NCBI RefSeq assembly: GCF_019966515.1
Contig: NZ_JAIMIB010000011.1
Span: 62,001 to 126,000, forward strand
DNA length: 64,000 nucleotides
Reading direction: 5' to 3'
DNA from: Roseovarius aestuarii
Lineage (GTDB): Bacteria; Pseudomonadota; Alphaproteobacteria; Rhodobacterales; Rhodobacteraceae
Positions 6,921 through 15,756 of this stretch are shown in pieces; the first letter of the stretch is position 1; each line of letters begins with the position of its first letter. The position numbers were made by a program, and so were the translations under genes. The notes beneath the pieces were generated by a model. It saw only the letters and a program-made list of their open reading frames with translations. It did not search any database and had not been told where the DNA came from.

Positions 6921-9011
6921 ATGGGCAACGAGAAAATAAAGCTTGGAACCGCCATGCCGTTGCTTTCGGCGATGGCTGGTCGCGGTCGGATCTATCCAGA
7001 CTCGTTCACCGTCGCGCGGCGGTTGCATGCTGCGATCTGGGTTTTCGACATAGATAATTCTCGGATTATCTTTGCGAATGATGCAGCCTGCCACCTTTGG
7101 CAGGCAGAAAACGAAGTGGATTTGTGCAATCGAAACCTCGCCGACGACATGTCCTCGACAGTCGCCAAACGGCTTAAGCAATACCAGGTCGATTTTGTTG
7201 CACATAACGCGGTTTTTGATGAGTTATGGACACTTTATCCAAAGGGAAAACCTGAAAGTGTTCGGGTGTATTTCAGCGGATTTTGCCTTCCCGACGGGCG
7301 CATGGCAATGCTATGCGAAGCGGTTAGTCAGGTTAAAGACGAACCTGAAAAGCTGCGCACTGCCGAAGCATTGTTGCATACCGATGTGATGATCACGCTA
7401 TTCGAGAAGGATGGCGCGCCATTTTACATGAATCCGGCGGCGCGTAACGCGGCCTTCGACCCCACGCTGAAGTTCGAAGACCATTTCGTTTACCTGCCTG
7501 ATTACGACACGTTGATCGACAATGCCGAAACATCGGGCCAGCACCGCATGGTGGCCAGGGTAAGAACCAACTCCGGGCCGCGCTGGTACGATATTTCGGC
7601 CAAACTTTGTTCGGATTCGGTGACCGGAAAACCGGCAATCCTTGTAACCGCCGTCGATGTCAGCGAATTGAAGAATGCGCGTGACAAAGCCCGCTATCTT
7701 GCAGACCGCGATCAGCTCACCGGTTGCTTTAATCGAACGTATCTACTTCAACACGTGGCGGCGATCCAGCGGTCCAAGACCGGGCGCTGCGCCTTGCTGT
7801 GCTTCGATCTGGACAATTTCAAACAGATCAATGACCGCCTGGGGCATCAGATGGGCGATGTCGTCCTGAAAGAAGTGGCTGCGCGGGCAAACAAATCAAT
7901 TCGCGAATGTGATATCCTGGTGCGCCTTGGTGGTGACGAATTCGTGATCATTTTCGAAGATATCGCTATCGGGACCGAATTTAGTTCGAGGATTGAAAAC
8001 CTCCTGAAGCTCATCGCACAGCCCATCACTCACCAGTCCGTGCGCACCACCGTAACTGTAAGCATGGGCGTTACGATGTTCTCGCCAGATACGGCCGACC
8101 TGACCAATGTGATGCGCGAAGCAGATATTGCACAATATGCCTCCAAACAGGCGGGCCGCAACCGGGTGACGTTCTTTACCGAACAAATGGGGTCTGCCGC
8201 CAATGCCCGCAACACCATTGAGCAGGAATTGAAAACCTCAATGGAAAACAGGAACTTCGTGCTGCATTTTCAGCCAAGGGTCGATCTTGCCGAAAGCCGC
8301 GTCGTATCAGCAGAGGCGTTGGTCAGATGGCAGCACCCAGAGCGCGGATTGATCATGCCGAATGAATTTATCCCGATCTGTGAAGAGACCGGAATGATCG
8401 AGGAACTGGGGCAGCTGGTGTTGGAAATGGGATGCGAACAGGCAATCGCTTGGCACAAATCCGGCTTTGATATCGAAATTTCGCTAAACATTTCACCACG
8501 GCAGTTCGATGATGAACGGCTGATGCAGTCGCTGCGCAAATACTCAGTGCATCCTGAATTCCCCAGCGGAAAAATTGAACTGGAGATAACCGAGAATGTA
8601 CTGATCGGCGATCATGACCATATCGAAAACAAACTCGAAGCAATTGCGCAGCTGGGTTATCGTATCGCGATTGACGATTTCGGAACCGGCTATTCAAACC
8701 TGTCATATATCTCGCGCTTTCCGTTGAACTGCCTGAAGATCGATCAGTCATTCATTAATCAGCTGCCGAAATCCGGGCCGATCATCGATTTGATCCTTAC
8801 GCTGGCGCGACAAATCGGTGCAACGGTCGTTGCAGAAGGTGTGGAAACAGCAGAGCATCTCGACTGGTTGGCTGATCATGACTGCGAACAGGTGCAAGGA
8901 TACCTCCTGTCACGTCCGGTTCCGCTCGAACGCCTTGAATCAACTGTCGAGCAGTTGAACGCCAAATGCAAATCCAACGCATTGAACGCTGACACACGGT
9001 TCACAGGCTAA
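6921..9011 (+). CDS. PAS-GGDEF-EAL c-di-GMP turnover protein
   Basis: A 696-residue cytoplasmic protein. Residues about 30-250 look like two PAS-like sensor modules (no membrane segment), ending in the linker VTAVDVSELKNARDKARYLADRD. The GGDEF domain follows with the intact GGDEF at 337-341 and an inhibitory I-site RECD at 328-331, exactly five residues upstream. The EAL domain has EAL at 465-467, EITEN, DDFGTGYSNL and VAEGVET, the metal-binding and catalytic set. Both cyclase and phosphodiesterase activities are therefore plausible, with product inhibition of the cyclase. It sits in a likely operon with the GST gene. In related Rhodobacterales, c-di-GMP enzymes and CtrA are functionally linked, which makes the nearby CtrA boxes relevant. 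Confidence 0.93.
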   Translation: MGNEKIKLGTAMPLLSAMAGRGRIYPDSFTVARRLHAAIWVFDIDNSRIIFANDAACHLWQAENEVDLCNRNLADDMSSTVAKRLKQYQVDFVAHNAVFDELWTLYPKGKPESVRVYFSGFCLPDGRMAMLCEAVSQVKDEPEKLRTAEALLHTDVMITLFEKDGAPFYMNPAARNAAFDPTLKFEDHFVYLPDYDTLIDNAETSGQHRMVARVRTNSGPRWYDISAKLCSDSVTGKPAILVTAVDVSELKNARDKARYLADRDQLTGCFNRTYLLQHVAAIQRSKTGRCALLCFDLDNFKQINDRLGHQMGDVVLKEVAARANKSIRECDILVRLGGDEFVIIFEDIAIGTEFSSRIENLLKLIAQPITHQSVRTTVTVSMGVTMFSPDTADLTNVMREADIAQYASKQAGRNRVTFFTEQMGSAANARNTIEQELKTSMENRNFVLHFQPRVDLAESRVVSAEALVRWQHPERGLIMPNEFIPICEETGMIEELGQLVLEMGCEQAIAWHKSGFDIEISLNISPRQFDDERLMQSLRKYSVHPEFPSGKIELEITENVLIGDHDHIENKLEAIAQLGYRIAIDDFGTGYSNLSYISRFPLNCLKIDQSFINQLPKSGPIIDLILTLARQIGATVVAEGVETAEHLDWLADHDCEQVQGYLLSRPVPLERLESTVEQLNAKCKSNALNADTRFTG

Positions 9012-9060
9012 AATACTGTGCGACATCGGTCTCTGCCACAGAGCATCATTGCCACTGATG

Positions 9061-9258
9061 TCATTTTCTCCCCGTTGTCAGATCGGTCTGTTTGCTGGCC
9101 CATTGCATCCCGAACGCGGCCCCAACAAATAGCATGATCGGCCAGATAATGACCTTCAAAGTTTCTACAGGCTCAGCATTCGACGCCTTCCATGCGACAA
9201 AGCAAAGGAAAACAGCGAGGCATGCGGCAAACTCGCGTTTGAACGTTTTTTGTTGCAT
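9061..9258 (-). CDS. small two-helix membrane protein, unknown function
   Basis: A 65-residue protein with two hydrophobic stretches: about residues 9-23 (AACLAVFLCFVAW) and 34-52 (VIIWPIMLFVGAAFGMQW), a lysine-rich N-terminus and a polar tail. It is preceded by an AAGGA ribosome-binding site about 9 nt before the ATG. The size and topology recall holin-like or phage-tail-associated small membrane proteins, but nothing phage-like surrounds it. It is convergent with the GGDEF/EAL gene. I do not recognise a family. Confidence 0.6.
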   Translation of the reverse strand: MQQKTFKREFAACLAVFLCFVAWKASNAEPVETLKVIIWPIMLFVGAAFGMQWASKQTDLTTGRK

Positions 9259-9385
9259 TCATCCCATCCTTCACCCGCTCTTTTATCGGTAACCCGAATA
9301 CCGGCTGATTACCGGCACGTACGGTCGATAAACCATCCCAGCAGCGAAATCAGACAATGCAACAAAGATCGCTTTGCTGGCGAAT

Positions 9386-10690
9386 TCAGCGCGCAATCAC
9401 GATATCCGCGCGTAAACCGCCCAACCGTTCACTTTCTGCCAACCGCAACATGCCGCCGTGGACGCGGGCAATGTCGGCAGCGATGGCAAGCCCAAGACCT
9501 ACGCCACTTCCCTTGTCCTGGTTACGGGCCGGATCAAGCCTGGCGAAGGGCTTTAGCGCTTCCTCCCGCTGATGTTCGGGAATGCCGGGCCCGTCATCCT
9601 CAACGCGGATGCGCAGGGTTTTTTCAGTCAGCAGCACCGACATCTCGGCGCGGGTGCCATAACGTACCGCGTTGTTGATCAGATTTTCGATCGCCCGGCG
9701 CATCCCTCCGGGGCGTAAGGCAACTTTTCCCTCTCCCTCGGCATCGATCAATCGGGCATCAATCCGTGCACGCTTGCAGTCTGCCACGATCTGCTCCACC
9801 AATTCCACCGGATCCACCAGTTCCGGCTCGCCCTCTTGCGCGCCGCGGGCAAATGCCAGAAACTCATCCAGCAGCCGCTCCATTTCCGTAACATCGCGCC
9901 GCAAGAACATCGCCTCTTCATCGTCCATCATTGACAGGCCAAGTTTCAGCCGGGTCAACGGTGTGCGCAGATCATGGCTGACACCCGATAACATCAACGT
10001 ACGCTGCTCGATCTGCCGTTCGATCCGTGCGCGCATGTCCAGGAATGCGCTACCGGCCGCCCGCACCTCGGTGGCGCCTGCTGGCCGATAGGTCACGTGC
10101 CGACCGCGGCCAAACGCCTCTGCAGCGCGCGCTAATCGAGTTATTGGGCGCAACTGATTGCGCAGATAGAGATAGGCGATGACCGTCATCAGCACGCCGA
10201 AAACGATCATGTAGACCAGCAGTTGGTGCGGGTTTGAGGCCGAAACGCGCCGTCGGTCGAAACTAAGCACCACGGGACCGCTCTGCGTCTTGAAAAAAAG
10301 CCGTACCACCTTGTCGTTAGGCAAATCGATTGCTTGTACCTGGGGCAGCAATCGGGTGAACTCACCGATCACGACCACCCCTGTAAAATCGTACCAGCGC
10401 CTCGCGTTACCTACCGGAGTTTCCCCGGCTTCAAGCTGGCTGACGGCTATTTGCAAAGCTCTAGCCATCTCAAGCCCCTGCCCCTCGTCCGGCGCGGTTC
10501 CATTTTCCAGCACCAGCAGCACCTCTCGGCTGACCGCTTGCGTCATCTGTTTGGTAACGCCGTCGAAATGGCGCTGAATAAAGACGATCGAAATCACCAG
10601 AAGCAAAGAAATGACCGGCAAAAGCAGAATTAAAATCGCCCGGCCATAAAGGCTGCGGGGCATATAGGGTTTGAGCCAGCGGAAGTTCAT
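9386..10690 (-). CDS. EnvZ-like sensor histidine kinase
   Basis: A 434-residue membrane kinase: transmembrane segments near residues 17-39 and 157-177 flank a periplasmic sensor of about 115 residues, then HAMP (about 180-230), the dimerisation domain with phosphoacceptor H239 in SGVSHDLRTPLTRLK, and a HATPase domain with N box (ENLINNAVRYG), G1 (DDGPGIP) and G2 (GSGVGLGLAI). The layout matches EnvZ. No response regulator gene is next to it: a small membrane protein lies downstream and a divergent hydrolase upstream, so its partner must be encoded elsewhere. The start is 43 nt from the divergent ATG, so the two genes share a compact promoter region. Confidence 0.92.
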   Translation of the reverse strand: MNFRWLKPYMPRSLYGRAILILLLPVISLLLVISIVFIQRHFDGVTKQMTQAVSREVLLVLENGTAPDEGQGLEMARALQIAVSQLEAGETPVGNARRWYDFTGVVVIGEFTRLLPQVQAIDLPNDKVVRLFFKTQSGPVVLSFDRRRVSASNPHQLLVYMIVFGVLMTVIAYLYLRNQLRPITRLARAAEAFGRGRHVTYRPAGATEVRAAGSAFLDMRARIERQIEQRTLMLSGVSHDLRTPLTRLKLGLSMMDDEEAMFLRRDVTEMERLLDEFLAFARGAQEGEPELVDPVELVEQIVADCKRARIDARLIDAEGEGKVALRPGGMRRAIENLINNAVRYGTRAEMSVLLTEKTLRIRVEDDGPGIPEHQREEALKPFARLDPARNQDKGSGVGLGLAIAADIARVHGGMLRLAESERLGGLRADIVIAR

Positions 10691-10730
10691 GCGCTAAACC
10701 TAGCTGGGTGATGCGACAAGAGGAAGAGCC

Positions 10731-11642
10731 ATGAACGCAGCCGGTGACTTCGACCCGCCCGTCGGGATCGCGCAAAAGATCGGTCCGAGTGTTCAGCGTA
10801 TCCTAGCACCAAACCCGTCCCCCATGACATTTCGTGGCACGAACACCTATCTGGTCGGCGACAGGCAACTGGCGGTGATTGACCCGGGCCCGCTGGATTC
10901 GGGACACCTGCGGGCGATTCTGGGGACATTGCGGCCAGGCCAGCAGATCACTCATATTCTGGTCACCCACGCACATCTGGATCATTCCCCCCTCGCGGCA
11001 GCGTTGTCACGTGAAACCGGCGCGAAAATTTACGGCTACGGAGCCGCGGATGCCGGCCGCAGCGCCGTGATGCAACGCCTCGCCGAGCGCGGACTGGTTG
11101 GCGGCGGCGAAGGACTCGATCGCGATTTCAATCCCGATATCGGTCTGGAAGACGGCGCCCTGCTCGACGCAGATGGTTGGCAGCTGCGCGCCCACTGGAC
11201 CCCTGGTCATTTAGGCAATCATCTGTGCTTTCAGCTGGGCCAGGCTGTTTTTACCGGTGATCTTGTGATGGGCTGGGCCAGCTCACTGGTCTCTCCACCA
11301 GACGGCGATTTGACCGATTTCATGTCATCGTGCCAGAAGCTGAAGAGCTTGGGCGCGAAGGTGTTTCACGCCGGTCACGGCGCACCGATTTCCCATCCTG
11401 CCGCCCGCCTCGACTGGCTGATTACGCACCGACTGTCACGAGAGTCGTCAATCCTGGAACATCTTCGCAAAGGCCCAGCGACAGCGAAGGATCTGACCAT
11501 GCAAATCTATCACGATACCCCGGATGCGCTCATCCCAGCGGCCACCCGCAACGTGTTGGCCCATCTGATTGATCTTCATGGAAAAAGTCGGGTTATGCCA
11601 GCAGCAGAACTAACCGCAGAGTCGCAGTTTCTGCTGATATAG
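10731..11642 (+). CDS. MBL-fold metallo-hydrolase, LACTB2-like
   Basis: A 303-residue metallo-beta-lactamase-fold protein. The zinc-binding signature H80-A-H82-L-D84-H85 is in the sequence LVTHAHLDHSPLA, with further metal ligands in WTPGHLGNH and the HAGHGAPI motif near residue 208. The C-terminal third (about 220-290) is a winged-helix-like region typical of LACTB2-related proteins, some of which are endoribonucleases while others are thioesterase-like. The exact substrate cannot be decided. It is divergent from the histidine kinase gene and followed by the tRNA-Asn gene. Confidence 0.87.
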   Translation: MNAAGDFDPPVGIAQKIGPSVQRILAPNPSPMTFRGTNTYLVGDRQLAVIDPGPLDSGHLRAILGTLRPGQQITHILVTHAHLDHSPLAAALSRETGAKIYGYGAADAGRSAVMQRLAERGLVGGGEGLDRDFNPDIGLEDGALLDADGWQLRAHWTPGHLGNHLCFQLGQAVFTGDLVMGWASSLVSPPDGDLTDFMSSCQKLKSLGAKVFHAGHGAPISHPAARLDWLITHRLSRESSILEHLRKGPATAKDLTMQIYHDTPDALIPAATRNVLAHLIDLHGKSRVMPAAELTAESQFLLI

Positions 11643-11684
11643 CAGACCATCTGCAGCGTATTGAAAAAAGTGTCAGAACCCCTC

Positions 11685-11713
11685 TGGACGGGAACAATCG
11701 GGATTGCTATACG
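11685..11713 (+). promoter_or_regulatory. tRNA-Asn promoter
   Basis: A -35 hexamer TGGACG (11685-11690) and a -10 hexamer TATACG (11708-11713) are separated by exactly 17 nt. The -10 ends 11 nt before the mature tRNA 5' end, which leaves a very short leader. The spacing and position agree with a sigma-70-type stable-RNA promoter. Confidence 0.5.
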
Positions 11714-11724
11714 GGCGTAGATGT

Positions 11725-11799
11725 TCCGGCGTAGCTCAGCGGTAGAGCAGTTGACTGTTAATCAATTGGTCGTAGGTTCGATCCCTACCGCCGGAGCCA
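11725..11799 (+). tRNA. tRNA-Asn (anticodon GTT)
   Basis: A complete cloverleaf of 75 nt. The acceptor arms TCCGGCG (11725-11731) and CGCCGGA (11789-11795) pair perfectly, the discriminator is G and the CCA end is encoded. The anticodon loop reads CTGTTAA with GTT at 11757-11759, and the T-loop has GGTTCGATCC. A rho-independent terminator follows at once. Confidence 0.97.
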
Positions 11800-11807
11800 A
11801 AGAATTC

Positions 11808-11838
11808 AAAGGCTTGGCGTTTTCGCCGAGCCTTTTTT
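11808..11838 (+). terminator. rho-independent terminator of tRNA-Asn
   Basis: The 9-bp stem GGCTTGGCG / CGCCGAGCC (one G-T pair) closes a TTTT loop and is followed by six T residues; the flanking AAA extends the stem against the T-run. It ends the tRNA-Asn transcript. Confidence 0.92.
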
Positions 11839-12000
11839 GATTGCCAAATCAAGTCTGTCCTTGCCGATGGCCACGTTTAAATAACGCGAAGATCAATCTG
11901 CTTTGTTGAAAGTGATCTGCCGGAGCAACTCAACGCTAATAACCCGGACGGCAGAGTATGGCCCGTTCCTGACGGTAGCATCTTTACTCTTCGGGTGTGA

Positions 12001-12090
12001 TGGCGGAGCGACAGGGATTCGAACCCTGGAGACGGTCTCCCGCCTACACACTTTCCAGGCGTGCGCCTTCGACCACTCGGCCACCGCTCC
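12001..12090 (-). tRNA. tRNA-Ser (anticodon GGA)
   Basis: A 90-nt class II tRNA on the minus strand. The acceptor stem begins GGAGCGG and ends with matching CCGCTCC-type pairing, discriminator G and encoded CCA. The anticodon loop reads CTGGAAA (anticodon GGA) and the long variable arm expected of serine tRNAs is present between the anticodon and T arms. Confidence 0.96.
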
Positions 12091-12100
12091 GTTGCGCGGG

Positions 12101-12130
12101 TGTGTAGCCCGACTTTCTCGACCTGTGCAA
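12101..12130 (-). promoter_or_regulatory. tRNA-Ser promoter
   Basis: On the minus strand, -35 TTGCAC (12130-12125) and -10 TACACA (12106-12101) are 18 nt apart. The -10 ends 10 nt before the mature tRNA 5' end. The TTGC-type -35 also occurs before tRNA-Gly in this window. Confidence 0.42.
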
Positions 12131-12246
12131 GGGCTGAATGACTGCCCGATCGGCAATGGAGGCATTTCGGTATGACCGGTGGTGCAGATTGGATGCTCCT
12201 ATTGCGCACGCAACAACCGATCAGGCAGTATTACAGTCAGCGCATC

Positions 12247-14670
12247 CTATTCGCCATCGCCATCCCCGTCATCCGTACCCTGCGGCTCTGTCTGTTCATT
12301 AATGGCCGCAGTTCGTGTGCCCGTCTGTTTTGATTCAGCGAAATCCCGGTTCAGAGTCTCGGGATTGCGTAGCCAGACGTCGCGCTGTGCGAATGGAATC
12401 TCGATTGCCTGCTCCGAGAACTTCTGAGCAATTTCGTGATTCATGTCGGAATGCACGTTCATCACCCAATTCACATCGCGCAGGATCGCTCGTATTTCGA
12501 AATCCAGCGAGTCTGCGCCAAAGCCTCGGAACAGCACATTGGGGGCTGGGTTGGCGAGAACCATCGGATGCGCCTCGGCCACCTCCCTGAGGATCTTCTC
12601 GACCTGTTTTGTGTCGCTACCATAGGCCACGCCCACTGGTACGATCAGGCGCCCGACGGTGTTGCCACGAGTATAATTCGTAACCCGGCCGCTTACAAAA
12701 TCGGCATTGGGCACGATCACGTCCGACCGATCGAAGGTTTCGATCACGGTTGAGCGCACCGAAATATCCTTGACTGTGCCATGGATACCGCCCACCTCAA
12801 TCCAGTCGCCCTGCGATATCGGTCGTTCGATCAGCAGGATGATGCCCGAGACGAAATTGGAAACGATATTCTGTAGGCCAAAACCGATGCCGACGGAAAG
12901 CGCGCCGGCGACAATAGCAAGCGAACTCAGATCTATCCCGGCGCTGGTAATCGCAATCAGCGCTGCCAGGAAGATCCCGATATACCCGACACCCGAGACG
13001 ACTGCATTGCGTCCGCCCATATCCAGCTTGGTCTTCGGCAGAATGGTGTTTTTCAGCGTACCCTGAAGCGCGCGTGTCAATGCGTAACCAATCGCAAACA
13101 CAATCGCTACGGTCAGGAAAATCGCGGGCGAGATCTGAACACCGCCAACGCTTACGCCCTCGGTGAACTGTGTCCAAAGCTCGGTCAGATCAACCAGCCG
13201 CGCGCCCCAGATCAGAGCAAAGATCGGAAGCGATAAGAGCACAAGCACAAAGCCGACCAGGACCGGTGTCAAAGAATCCGCCGCCCCGTCGCTACTGCGG
13301 CCCCGGAGCAACGCATAGACCTCGTTCACCAATCGCTGCAGCACGATCAGGGCGGCCACCAGCATGAGAGAGAAGAGCGAAGGCAGCATCAGCGATTGCG
13401 CCGCCTTGAAATAACCGATTGCCGCCAACACCGGCGCCACGACCGCCAACACCATGACCGCACGCAGCATCAGCCTTGTGAAGCGTCCGCGATATGTCTC
13501 TTCGTCTTCGTTATCAGCAGGTTGACGAGCGCCCAATATCAGAATCCGCACCAGCCACACCAGCAGCAGCGACGCGACCACAATGAGCGGGAAAAGCACG
13601 ACATTGGTCGCCTGCTCTGGCCAACCGGCCGCCTGAGACATTGAGGTAAGGACATAAAAAGAAGCAATCACAAGCCCGAGAGATGCTGTGTAGAGACGGC
13701 CGTAGCGGCGCTGCTGCACGTCAAGATTCAGAAACGGAAGACGCAGTTCCGACGCCGGGAAAATCCGCTGCGAAAGCCAGAGCACGAGCAGGTAGATAAA
13801 TACGGCCCTCAGCAGAACCGACAGGAACATGTCGCCCCGAACCCCCAGAAGCCCGGTCGCATAGGCTGCTTCGATCAACGAATAGGTGCCCAGCCAAGGC
13901 AGGATCAACGATCCGAGCGAGATGGCAAATGTCGCGACCCAGAGCCCCGCACCCGCGTCTTTGCGGTCACGCGTCAACCGCTTGATCACCCGTTTGGTCC
14001 AGCGGCGGCCACGGGCAATCAGCAAGATACCAAGAACCATCAAAAACAGGATCGCAGGCAGATCTTCTTTTGCTTCAGCTCTCTGTAATGGGTTCGACCA
14101 TGCGGTGGAAACCTCACGTCCTATTTTACCGAAACTGTCGGTAAGCGCCCTGATGCCATCGTCAAAATAGGTAGGATTGAGGGGCGAAGGACCGAGCTCC
14201 AGAAGCTCTTCGGCCTGGCGTTCACGGATGATCGTATCGATCCCCGCTATCAGGCTTTCGGCCCGGCTATGGGCAAGTTCAGCTTTCTTGACCGGTGCTT
14301 CCAGCTCCGCAAGCCGCGCGTTTAACTGTGCGCGCTCTGCGGCAACCTCTTCGCCCTCGCTGCCGTTTTCCGGCGCCGGGCCTAATGCTTCGAGTTGCGC
14401 CCTTACGCTATCGATCGCACTGCTGTTGGCATCCCTGGCCGCTTGAAATTGTTTTCGCCAATTGGCAATTTCACTGCGCAATTCCTCAAACGCAGTGTTC
14501 GAGGCCCGCCGCAATTCGACAGCAGACTCGCTGAATGTCGCAACTTCGTCCCACCTGCTATAGTCGATTGCGGTATCTGCGGGTTGGGCGCTGGCGTGCG
14601 GAACGTGTACCGATGCTGTCGCAGCCACCGCCAGCGTAAGCAGGATCATCAGATATCGGAGATACCTCAT
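12247..14670 (-). CDS. DUF3772 / mechanosensitive (MscS-type) channel protein
   Basis: An 807-residue inner-membrane protein. It has an N-terminal signal peptide (about residues 1-29), a periplasmic helical domain rich in Glu, Arg and Ala (about 40-200, the DUF3772 region), roughly eleven membrane segments and a C-terminal MscS domain with the pore-lining LSVGIGFGLQNIVSNFVSG stretch near 590, followed by the cytoplasmic beta domain (GDWIEVGGIHGTVKDIS). Such channels release solutes on hypo-osmotic shock. The start ATG overlaps the cysK stop (ATGA), so it is the last gene of the cfa-trgA-trgB-cysK run. Confidence 0.9.
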   Translation of the reverse strand: MRYLRYLMILLTLAVAATASVHVPHASAQPADTAIDYSRWDEVATFSESAVELRRASNTAFEELRSEIANWRKQFQAARDANSSAIDSVRAQLEALGPAPENGSEGEEVAAERAQLNARLAELEAPVKKAELAHSRAESLIAGIDTIIRERQAEELLELGPSPLNPTYFDDGIRALTDSFGKIGREVSTAWSNPLQRAEAKEDLPAILFLMVLGILLIARGRRWTKRVIKRLTRDRKDAGAGLWVATFAISLGSLILPWLGTYSLIEAAYATGLLGVRGDMFLSVLLRAVFIYLLVLWLSQRIFPASELRLPFLNLDVQQRRYGRLYTASLGLVIASFYVLTSMSQAAGWPEQATNVVLFPLIVVASLLLVWLVRILILGARQPADNEDEETYRGRFTRLMLRAVMVLAVVAPVLAAIGYFKAAQSLMLPSLFSLMLVAALIVLQRLVNEVYALLRGRSSDGAADSLTPVLVGFVLVLLSLPIFALIWGARLVDLTELWTQFTEGVSVGGVQISPAIFLTVAIVFAIGYALTRALQGTLKNTILPKTKLDMGGRNAVVSGVGYIGIFLAALIAITSAGIDLSSLAIVAGALSVGIGFGLQNIVSNFVSGIILLIERPISQGDWIEVGGIHGTVKDISVRSTVIETFDRSDVIVPNADFVSGRVTNYTRGNTVGRLIVPVGVAYGSDTKQVEKILREVAEAHPMVLANPAPNVLFRGFGADSLDFEIRAILRDVNWVMNVHSDMNHEIAQKFSEQAIEIPFAQRDVWLRNPETLNRDFAESKQTGTRTAAINEQTEPQGTDDGDGDGE

Positions 14671-15701
14671 GCGTCTTCAAATACGCCGGGGATGGCACGG
14701 GGCGCATCGGTCAACCAGTCAGGCGACGGGAGACCTTTTTCACGCAGAAACTCGGGGTTGAACAACTTGGACTGATAGCGTGTGCCGTAGTCGCACAGCA
14801 TGGTCACAATCGTGTGCCCCGGCCCCATCTCGCGGGCCATGCGGATGGCGCCAGCAATATTGATCCCGGTCGAGCCGCCCATGCACAGCCCTTCATCGCG
14901 CAGCAGGTCGAAAACGATCGGTAATGCCTCGTCATCGGGGATCTGCCACGACATGTCGGGGGTGAAATCTTCGAGATTAGCGGTGATCCGGCCCTGCCCG
15001 ATCCCTTCGGTGATCGAGCTGCCCTCGGCTGCCGCTGCACCATCGCGGTAAAGCGTGAACATGCCCGACCCCATCGGATCGGCCAGCGCGACCTTGACGC
15101 CTTTTGGCTGAAGCGCCACCCCGACACCGGCTAGCGTCCCGCCCGAGCCAATGGCGCTGACGAAACCGTCCACCTTGCCGCCGGTCTGTTCCCAAATCTC
15201 GGGGCCGGTTGTTTCGACATGTGCCTGCCGATTGGCGACGTTGTCGAACTGGTTGGCCCAGATCGCGCCGTTAGGGTCGGTTTGCGCCAGCTTTTCCGCC
15301 AGACGTCCGGAGTAACGCACGTAATTGTTCGGATTCTTGTACGGGGCCGCTGGCACCTGCACGAGTTCTGCGCCCGCCAGCTGGATCATGTCCTTCTTTT
15401 CCTGACTCTGGGTCTCGGGAATGACGATCACCGTTTTGAAGCCCAGCGATGCCCCCACCAGCGCGAGGCCGATGCCGGTATTGCCCGCAGTGCCTTCCAC
15501 GATCGTGCCGCCAGGGCAAAGATCGCCCTTCGCCATCGCATGGCGGATAATATAAAGCGCGGCACGGTCCTTGACCGACTGGCCGGGGTTCAAAAACTCG
15601 CATTTTCCCAGAATAGTGCACCCGGTTTCCTCGCTCGCCTTCTTCAGCTTGATCAGCGGGGTATTCCCAATGGCCGCGGCCAGATCCTCAGCGTATCGCA
15701 T
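14667..15701 (-). CDS. cysK: cysteine synthase A-like PLP enzyme
   Basis: A 344-residue fold-type II PLP enzyme: the lysine that binds PLP is K44 in NPGQSVKDRAA, the substrate-loop motif EGTAGNTGIGLA is near residue 68, and the phosphate-binding glycine loop GSGGTLAG near 187. It forms L-cysteine from O-acetylserine and sulfide. It lies 55 nt downstream of trgB and overlaps the MscS-type gene by 4 nt. The order trgA-trgB-cysK is the one described at the Rhodobacter sphaeroides tellurite-resistance locus, so a contribution to oxyanion or thiol stress resistance is likely here. Its slightly greater length than E. coli CysK (about 323) comes from a C-terminal extension. Confidence 0.92.
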   Translation of the reverse strand: MRYAEDLAAAIGNTPLIKLKKASEETGCTILGKCEFLNPGQSVKDRAALYIIRHAMAKGDLCPGGTIVEGTAGNTGIGLALVGASLGFKTVIVIPETQSQEKKDMIQLAGAELVQVPAAPYKNPNNYVRYSGRLAEKLAQTDPNGAIWANQFDNVANRQAHVETTGPEIWEQTGGKVDGFVSAIGSGGTLAGVGVALQPKGVKVALADPMGSGMFTLYRDGAAAAEGSSITEGIGQGRITANLEDFTPDMSWQIPDDEALPIVFDLLRDEGLCMGGSTGINIAGAIRMAREMGPGHTIVTMLCDYGTRYQSKLFNPEFLREKGLPSPDWLTDAPRAIPGVFEDA

Positions 15702-15756
15702 TGCCTGATGCTCCTGTCATAGCGTCCCTTTGGTGTATGTCCTGACGAGGCCGACA

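Noticed and set aside
9005..9060. Hairpin GACATCGGT / ACTGATGTC after the GGDEF/EAL gene as a terminator
   Set aside because: The arms pair but enclose a long loop and are followed only by a weak T-tract; not secure enough to list.
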